Of a stretch of 64,000 nucleotides of DNA, positions 56,601-64,000 are shown piece after piece (the first letter of the stretch is position 1; every line of letters starts with the position of its first letter). The translations under genes and the position numbers were made by a program. The notes under the pieces were generated by a model. That model saw only the letters and a list, made by a program, of their open reading frames with translations. It did not search any database and was not told the DNA's origin. Origin of the DNA: Tachypleus tridentatus (lineage: Eukaryota; Arthropoda; Merostomata; Xiphosura; Limulidae); assembly GCF_004210375.1 (NCBI RefSeq), contig NC_134837.1, positions 154,731,310 through 154,795,309 on the forward strand, in the 5' to 3' direction.

Positions 56601-56716
56601 CACTGGTGGCTCAGTAGTAAGTATTCATTCTCATGACATTAGAAACCAGGTTTCGATGATCCTGAGATGTAGAACACAACTAGCCATTCTGTAGCTTTCG
56701 TAACAATCGAATAAAT
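56601..56716 (+). mobile_element. SINE-B copy, diverged
   Basis: CACCACTGGTGGCTCAGTAG, box B-like GGTTTCGATGATCC, tail TGTAGCTTTCGTAACAATCG. Confidence 0.75.
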
Positions 56717-56902
56717 CCAAGTATCATATACTAATATTAGTCATATTGTATCTTTTAATAATGCACTTTATTGATGAGCTCTGGATTGAGTGAAACGCGT
56801 CGTGTCCAACAGATACGACCGAATTAGTGTGATTTGAATACTATTATTATGTATCCTTCTAATTGTTAAAACTTTCCAAAGGACTGGCTATATATTATAG
56901 TA

Positions 56903-58391
56903 TACTCTTCAAAACAAAAAACGCAAAAGGGATATTTTCGTTATTTTAAAAAGAAATATATGTAATACCGTTACAAGCTCAGAGTATGTGATGTTACACG
57001 TGTTAAGGCACTGATTGTCAGACCAAAATGACAATAAAAGTTGTGCACTTTGAAAACGGAGGAAAACATCGGATATTTCGCCAAAACGCATGCGTGTCCA
57101 ATAAATTTGTTTGAGAGATCTGCATGTTCTGCAAGTGCAACATGTGCAAAATCCCTATAAAAGTGACGGGTTCTCGGTTTCCATAGCTCAGTGTTAAGCC
57201 ACCGACATGCAATACAGTTTCACCAAGACTGACTGAAGCACAACGCAACAACGCCATTGGTCGCTTGGAAGCAGGCGAATCTCGATCAAATGTTGCCAGA
57301 GCTGTGAATGTCCACCCAAGTACCATCACAAGGCTATGGAATCGTCACCAATAACATGGACCAACTCGTGACCGTCCACGATCTGGCAGACCTCGTGTGA
57401 CCACGCCCGCACAAGATCGCAACATCCGGTTACGTCACCTTCGGGATAGGACCACCACTGCGACGTCTACTGCCTCAACCATACCAAGGCTGCGTAGGAT
57501 TTCCAATCAGACCGTACGAACTGTCTACGAGATGCAGGAATCCGACATCGACGTACATTCAGAGGCGTCATCCTCACCCAGCAACATCATCAAGCACGGC
57601 TCCAGTGGACTCGGGCACATCGGGTATGGCCTCATCGACGATGAAGGCATGTTTGGTTCAGCGATGAATCACGTTTTATGCTTCGTAAGCAGGATGGAAG
57701 GACCCGTGTTTACCGTCGCTGAGGTGAACGTTTTGCAGCAAACTGTGTGCAGGATGTTGACAGATTTGGTGGTGGCAGCGTCATGATGTGGGCTGCCATC
57801 GCCTACAATGCCAGAACAGACCTTTTGCACATTCGAGGAAATCTTACGGCTCAACGATACGTCGACGATATTCTTAGGCCCCATGTGCCACCCATCATGG
57901 TGAATGTCAACGACGTTTTTCAACATGACAACGCCCGTCCTCACACAGCCCGACTCACCACTGTCTTCTTGAGACACCATAACATCAACGTTCTTCCCTG
58001 GCCCTCCAGATCACCAGATTTAAACACCATCGAACATCTTTGGGACGAGTTGGACCGACGTTTGCGACGGCGACAACCTCAACAGCAGACTCTACCTCAG
58101 CTTGCAGCAGCTTTGCAGGCTGAGTGGACAGCCATTCCACAGGATGTGATTCGTCATCTCATCGCTTCCATGGGCAGGAGATGCCAAGCACTTATTGATA
58201 TTCACGGGGGGCATACTCGTTATTGACGTTGAGTGACGTTAAACTTCACCTCGTGAGCGTGGACTTCGCCTTTGCAGATTTTGGATGTTCATTAGTGAAT
58301 GTGCAAAGTTTCACACATGTCATACAGAACTACCCGGAATAAACTTGTTAACAATATGTCTCATATTTTGCCTTTCTTTTTTTGAAGAGTA
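56903..58391 (+). mobile_element. Tc1-type DNA transposon, inactivated
   Basis: 1,489 bp between TA duplications (56901-56902 and 58392-58393). Terminal repeats start TACTCTTCAAAA at the left; the inverted right end gives TACTCTTCAAAA as well, and more distant bases match imperfectly. It contains one degraded transposase gene in forward orientation. Confidence 0.95.
57217..58226 (+). pseudogene. Tc1-type DD34E transposase, broken
   Basis: N-terminal helix-turn-helix remains (SRSNVARAVNVHPSTITRLW), followed by RPRSGRPRVTTPAQDRNI, the usual linker with a GRPR-like motif. The catalytic triad is intact: D in WFSDESRF (57663), D in QHDNARPHTA (57927), and E in SPDLNTIEHLWDEL (58032), with 34 residues between the second D and E. 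Inactivated by TAA at 57352, a frameshift near 57525, TGA at 57642 and TGA at 57720. The C-terminal 159 codons (57747-58226) are still open. Confidence 0.96.
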
Positions 58392-58393
58392 TA

Positions 58394-58766
58394 TTATAAG
58401 TATGGTAGGTTTAACATTCATGTCTGATGACGAGTACATTAATTATAATCATGCTTCGCCAACATGATCCATAAATTAATTCACTCGTGATTTATGATTG
58501 ACGTTTATAGTCAACAAGAAGTTGAATAAACTATCATCACACGTAAAACCGTCACTTACAAACATATTACTACAATTTTAACTTCTTGATATTTTCACTG
58601 TAAAGTTTGACCGTAGATTATTTTTATACCAAGTAACGCTTTCTGTTAAAATTTTACAGAGAACAATTTAAAGTTACTCATTCTAGTTTGTATGGTGAAT
58701 TTAATATGTGGAAACATTACAGAAGCTCACCTACTAGATAGAGATGATGATTTCAGAATTGTGGCT
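58394..58766. other. A+T-rich DNA
   Basis: Nothing is recognised between the Tc1 element and the next SINE. Confidence 0.4.
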
Positions 58767-58780
58767 GTTATCAGGAGAAA

Positions 58781-59060
58781 GGCCCAGTATGGCCAAGCGT
58801 GTTAAAATGTGCGACTCGTAATCTGAGGGTCGCGGGTTTGCATCCCGGTCGCGCCAAACATGCTCGCCCTTTCAGTCGTGGGGGCGTTATAATGTGATGG
58901 TCAATCCCACTATTCGTTGGTAAAAGAGTAGCCCAAGAGTTGGCGGTGGGTGGTGATAACTAGCTACCTTTCCTCTAGTCTTACACTGCTAAATTAGGGA
59001 CGGCTAGCACAGATAGCCCTCGAATAGCTTTGTGCGAAATTCAGAAACAAACAAACAAAC
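58781..59060 (+). mobile_element. SINE-A copy with target duplication
   Basis: GGCCCAGTATGGCCAAGCGT, box B-like GGGTTTGCATCCC, full body and (CAAA)n end. Target duplication GTTATCAGGAGAAA (58767-58780) and GTTATCAGGAAAAA (59061-59074), one mismatch in 14. Confidence 0.96.
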
Positions 59061-59074
59061 GTTATCAGGAAAAA

Positions 59075-59700
59075 CGGTGTATGAAACTGGCTATATTAGT
59101 GACAATATCCGGGGAAAATCCATGTAATATCGCCACGCAGCCCCACACAATACCTCAAGTTCCTGTTGGTCAATTTTTTGTAGTCACATAACTCGTGTTT
59201 GTCTTCACTCATTGAATAAATAAAGAAAAAAAAAGGAATTTAACTTACTAAGTTACTGATCACCCAGCACTTGTTATTCATGTCATATTTTCTTACTGGA
59301 TAAAAGTGTTGTAGGCTTAAGATGTACAGTGTTGTTGTTAAGGAGAAACGGTAACCATTTCCAAAAGGCTCAGATATTCTGGTTTTAACTGCCTGGAATA
59401 CACCAGAAAGCAGTGAAAGTTTGTGTTAGAAATAGAATTCAGGAAATTTAATATTGCATCTTAGTTGTCACACGTTTAAAGACACACACACTATGATCAT
59501 AAATTTAGTATAGCTATAACACTAAGTAAATAACAATAAACAAACACTTAATTCGTTGTTAAAACTTAATCATATGTTGCAAGGTGTGCAGCTTACACCA
59601 ACTTTGTATACAGTGTACCTATTGGACAGATATCCACTAACATGATCATTGATATCAGTACGTTTTGAAACAGTAAACTAACACGTCACGTGGTTAGTAT
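59075..59700. other. A+T-rich DNA
   Basis: Nothing is recognised. Confidence 0.4.
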
Positions 59701-59822
59701 TGTTTTTAATTCAGCACAAAACTACAGAATGGGCTATCTGTGTTGTGCCCACCACCTGTATTAAAAATAGGCTTTCAATGTTTTAAGCCTTTAAGACTTT
59801 CAACTGAACCAGTGGAGGATAC
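59701..59822 (-). mobile_element. SINE-B copy, diverged
   Basis: Inverted tail TTTTAATTCAGCACAAAACT, GGGCTATCTGTGTTGTGCCC, inverted head TGAACCAGTGGAGG. Confidence 0.8.
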
Positions 59823-60398
59823 ATGGTTTCTTAATTTTCTGTATACAAATGATGAAGTGCTTTACAAAATGTATATGAATAAATAAACACCCATTAACAC
59901 TCAACGCATGTTTATATGTGTATCAAAATTATTTTTGGGTTTATATACTAAGATTGAAACTATGTCAATTTCAATTCTATACAGTCTTGTATGAAATAAA
60001 AAAATTATCTTTTTAATGTTACATGTCTGCTTATTGTTGAAATATGAACAAAGGCAAACTTATTATTTGAGTAAATATTTAAAAAAATGAAGATGTGTTT
60101 TTTGTACAATAGCTGATTCTCTGTATATATTTCGTTTTTGTATTTTGGTTTTTCCGTATTTACAAATCTGGTTTCAGGACGAGAATACTTAACAGAGATA
60201 TTTAACACTGCTGAAGTTTACTTTTCGTTGTTCCTTTTGACGATGCTTGATTTACAGAATATACTTGTTTTTATTTATCATTTATAAACGTTTTTGATGT
60301 CTGTATTCGTCACGCTCATTAGTTAAGTACAACTTCTAAACTTCATCTTCTGATGAGACATTATTATACATCTAGTGAAGGTTCATGAAGATATGTTT
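59823..60398. other. A+T-rich DNA
   Basis: Nothing is recognised. Confidence 0.4.
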
Positions 60399-60535
60399 TT
60401 GTTTCTAATTTTGTGTAAAGCTGCTCTCGTGAGCTGTCTATGTTATCTGTCCTTAATTTAGCAGCTACAGACTAGAGTGAACACAACTAGTTAGCATCAC
60501 CTACTCCCCATCATGGGGTTACGATGTTCTGTAAA
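60399..60535 (-). mobile_element. SINE-A 3' fragment, diverged
   Basis: TTCTAATTTTGTGTAAAGCT, TGTCCTTAATTTAGCAGCTA and CAACTAGTTAGCATCACCTA correspond to the inverted tail half. Confidence 0.65.
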
Positions 60536-61577
60536 ATAAAAGTTTATTTCTTATTCACATAACCTCTCGGCCCAATTTCGGGAATAAGGAACTTTACAGC
60601 TCCATGTCTTTTGTTGAATATTATTCATCGTATAAATATTTATCTTCATCTCTTGTCCGATCTGATGAAAATCTTTAGCTTACTCAACACAATATTTGCT
60701 CGGAAACTGCAGCTTCAAGTTCTGGATCAAGATGTTTCTTTATACATCTAGTGGAACATCAGATGCTGTCAGTTCAAATTTGTTCAAGAAAAGAAATCCG
60801 GTCAGGACTGCGACAAATAACAGATCTTTTTTCTCCGGAAGGGATCAATATCACACTTTCAACCTTACTTGTGTCTAATGTTTATCTCGGATGAAGTCTG
60901 GCAGCCATACCTTGCCATCCAAAATGCTTTACTCAACGTTCAGGACATTATAGAATAGATACCACAAAAAAATATCTTGCCTACAAAATCAGGTATTGTC
61001 ACGGACAACTACTCAATGTCCCTTTGTATCTCAGCTTAATATCTCATCTCAATAACATTAATATGAACAGATTATCAGAAAGACAGAAAACAACACAGAA
61101 AAATACATTAGTCGATCTAATGATGTTTGCCTAAGAACAGCATTGGCAATATACCAAACAACAAAGAGAACTAAAACATTCTTACTGGTTTGAACTGATA
61201 AAGATCTTTACGAACCTTCTAATTGCAGCACACATCAAAGGTTCAGAATCTAGTCACATTTATAATATCTTAACACGTATGAACCTGAGCGAGATTCAAG
61301 AGCTTTTGAAAGTCTTTTTATTTGAAAGCTAGAGTTGTACAAGTATAAAAAGTGAAACTAGTTTAAACATGGTGGTTTCTTCTTTGGATACTAACCTTGA
61401 TCTAGATCATGGTAATCATGAGATTTTGAACATAAGTTCATCTCATCAACTTGTCATTAACATGAACATCCCGAGCTGAAACAAGGCACATCTTGACAAA
61501 TATTCTGACTGCGTGTTCTACATGACCAAAGTGTATTTTCGATTAACTTCTGTTGTCTCAGAATAAATACAAGAATA
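60536..61577. other. More even composition, interrupted frames, unresolved
   Basis: Plus frames contain short protein-like pieces with stops between them (DEVWQPYLAIQNALLNVQDI near 60893). A decayed coding element is possible; no family is recognised. Confidence 0.3.
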
Positions 61578-61689
61578 TCTCAATCTACCAGGTTCTAACT
61601 GATCCTTAGTTGTTGTTCATCCTGCACTACATATCTTAATCTACCAGGTTCTAACTGATCCTTAGTTGTTGTTCATCCTGTACTACATC
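61578..61689. repeat. Tandem duplication, 56-bp unit, two copies
   Basis: ATCTCAATCTACCAGGTTCT and ATCTTAATCTACCAGGTTCT start units at 61578 and 61634. The two differ at about three positions, so the duplication is recent relative to neighbours. Confidence 0.95.
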
Positions 61690-62245
61690 CATTGGGGAAC
61701 ACTTTATACACGTTTTTCAGAGATTAATAATTATGTTGTTTAATATTATATTTAAATAGACATGAATTTAAGGTATGGATCAAGGTAGTTTAAACCCCAT
61801 CCCTTCTAGCTGTTCTTTTTTTTTAAAGTAATACCTGTATCATTTAATGTTTTATAAGTAGGTTCAGATCTGTGGGGTCTTAACTCCTCCCCCTCCATTC
61901 CCCCCCTTAATTTGATTAGGAAAACAGTCAATAGTATTGAAAATAAATATTAGGTTTAAATATCTGTTTGATTGGTCTATTAATTTCCATTATTATTATT
62001 TATTTAAATATAGTTTATTTAGAATCTATAACAGTCAGGTGTAGCTTCAGACATTAACTTATGAATGCAATAATCTGAACATCAACTAAATGGTAAATTT
62101 TCAGGCCTTGGTTTTTTACCAGAAATTAACAGGCTACATGCATTCTAGACTTTATGGAGATTTGTTTTCATTAAAGTTAGCATTATTTTTCAGAATTTAT
62201 AATGCATAATGGAGTGGTTTAGATATTTTCATTGTTAGTTGGTTA
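61690..62245. other. A+T-rich DNA with one pyrimidine/C-rich run
   Basis: TCCTCCCCCTCCATTCCCCC near 61885 stands out. No gene. Confidence 0.4.
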
Positions 62246-62302
62246 GATTGGCATTTTATGGCACAAAGCAACTAGGCTATCTGCACCAGATATTTTGGTA
62301 AT
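62246..62302 (-). mobile_element. SINE tail-like fragment
   Basis: GGCACAAAGCAACTAGGCTA then CTGCACCAG resembles an inverted SINE tail. The rest is absent. Confidence 0.4.
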
Positions 62303-64000
62303 GAAGTTATAAAAAATTACCTTTTTTCTGTGACTGATAATAAAAAACTTTATTTCAACCAAAATTTTGAAATAATTATTTATGGTTATTATTTCTTACA
62401 TCATTTGTAGTTGTTATATTTATGACACCTGTAGCTCTTGTAACATATGCCTACTTTAAAATCTGTTTTTCATTATTTGGAAGTTATAATGCTCCTGACA
62501 AAAATGTTTTAGTACTGTTGATAACCAAAATAAGTAAAAATGCAAGAAATAAAAAAGAATTGAAAACAGACTTGATGTTTGCAAACGCTAAAATGTGACT
62601 ATAGGTGTAGACATGGTTTTTCTTTCAAAATATAATAATTTATTTCAATTAAAGTTTTCAAATGTTTGTCTAACTGTTTTTATTTTCTAATTGATCACAT
62701 TAGTAGAAATAAAGATATAGATTTTAAATTTTTCATTACAACCTACATGAGCTAATAATAATAGACTTTCTAATTAATTTTATCACTAATTCCTTGTAAC
62801 ACATAGGTATAAGTAAAAAACAATGAATGTGATGTACACTTATCAATTAAACTAGTAGAAGTCTAATTAGAACCCCTCTTCGTATAAGAATGAAAGAAAA
62901 ACTATTCTTGCTATGAGAACAGTTGTTAAGAAAGTTTAAATGTGCTTGGATGTAGCACAGAGTTAGACTATCATGTGTTGATAAAGTTAAAAAATAAGTT
63001 GTTTTTTATAGCTTTGTAAAATTTCTTTTCTGTTCCCTTTGTTTTGAATTCTGAATATATTTGTGTATAAAATTATATATATTTGAAAGCTACAGAAATT
63101 TTCTTCAAAGAGAAAATATATGATAACTTTACATAAGGTAAGTAAGCTTATACAGTTTAAAGATGGGTTGAATGGATAACAAATCTTATTAAAAGTTTAA
63201 CATGTTAATGAATGTTTGGAAGTGTTTGGAAAAGGTTTTGTCATCATCAGGTTTAATAATATACTTATACACTGAAATATATATTGTATGCAGCAAAGAG
63301 GTTGCATAACCTAAGATTGTTTAAAGCATAATAAAGTTATTTTGTTAATGCTTTGTTTATAATTCCTATTTTTACTTTTTAATAAACACATTATAACATC
63401 CTACTCAAAAATGATTGTTGTCCATGCAATAAAGCCCTTTGTCAAACCTGCAAGTTCATATAAACCACTAACTCATTTTCTGAATGCACAAACAAAGCAA
63501 CTTTATATAAAGAAATCACTTGTGAAACAAAAACACCATTTTTATTACACAGTGTAAAAAAAATGCAGTCATTAATAATTAGAACATGAAAAACCTTTAG
63601 AGAACATTTCAATAACCATAAATCTTCTATTAACACTGAAAATGATCTCCCAGTTGCTCAACACTTTTACCAACCCATTTGGGTTATAGGATTTACCATT
63701 TCACTTCTATCAAGACTTCTTGAACCTAGGTATTTTTCTGTCATGAATGATGTGTTTAAAATGCTTTGTTTCTCAATGACCAACTATTAGAGCTGTAAGG
63801 ATTATTGTTGATTTCTTGTTGCTCTAATTCTGAATTTTTACTATATGATATGTATGGTAAATATATATATGATAAAAACTTATTTTAATATTTTTGAGTG
63901 ATAATATAATCATTTTTAAACAATCCACTTAACTCTACATACAGTAGTAATTCTTGTGTGCTTACTCTTGAGTTTTTGCTCATGCCACTAACCTTGAACT
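62303..64000. other. A+T-rich DNA, nothing recognised
   Basis: No SINE, LINE or coding pattern in the last 1.7 kb. Confidence 0.45.

Noticed and set aside
1-64000. CRISPR arrays, bacterial operons, riboswitches
   Set aside because: Sequence character is eukaryotic throughout; the direct repeats found are tandem minisatellites or SINE pieces without spacers.

Overview
This is a eukaryotic, A+T-rich, repeat-dense window, most likely from a chelicerate and probably a horseshoe crab (Xiphosura). The lineage call rests on my recollection that three of its repeats are abundant in horseshoe crab sequence: the tRNA-derived SINE called SINE-A here, its companion SINE-B, and a repeat with a CTGAAGA...GAAA core. 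I could not run a search. No bacterial, plasmid or CRISPR features are present. Most long open reading frames are chance products of A+T-rich DNA or lie inside transposons.

Layout. From 1 to about 22,500 the plus strand carries several short exon-like open segments with plausible splice sites: 1621-1729 (signal peptide), 14344-14405 (helical), 18191-18361 (57 codons), 20769-20855, 21449-21622 and 22100-22492. Between them lie SINEs and one jockey-type LINE (6155-8655, minus) that contains a 731-bp TA-flanked nonautonomous DNA transposon. The first three exons are phase-compatible and could encode the N-terminus of one secreted protein. The product is not recognised. At 20477-20769 a SINE has landed on a 3' splice site and duplicated it.

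From 22.6 to 28 kb SINEs are scarce. The region holds a decayed family-B DNA polymerase of a Polinton/Maverick-type element (25925-27235, minus). From 28.2 to 40 kb there are two more jockey-type LINE remnants and a LINE ORF1 remnant, all on the minus strand, plus SINEs and a SINE-embedded 74-bp minisatellite. From about 39.8 to 47.6 kb is an A+T-rich block with no SINE I can recognise. It contains a two-exon relic of a group I p21-activated kinase (PAK) gene on the minus strand, with its intron still in place. From 47.6 to 64 kb there is another LINE reverse-transcriptase relic, tandem repeats, more SINEs and an inactivated Tc1-type transposon (56903-58391). The last 2.3 kb is A+T-rich with almost nothing recognisable.

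No complete functional gene can be demonstrated. The window reads as large introns or intergenic DNA with a few real exons and many layers of transposon insertion. Three SINE families have different heads but related 3' tails, which suggests a common LINE partner.
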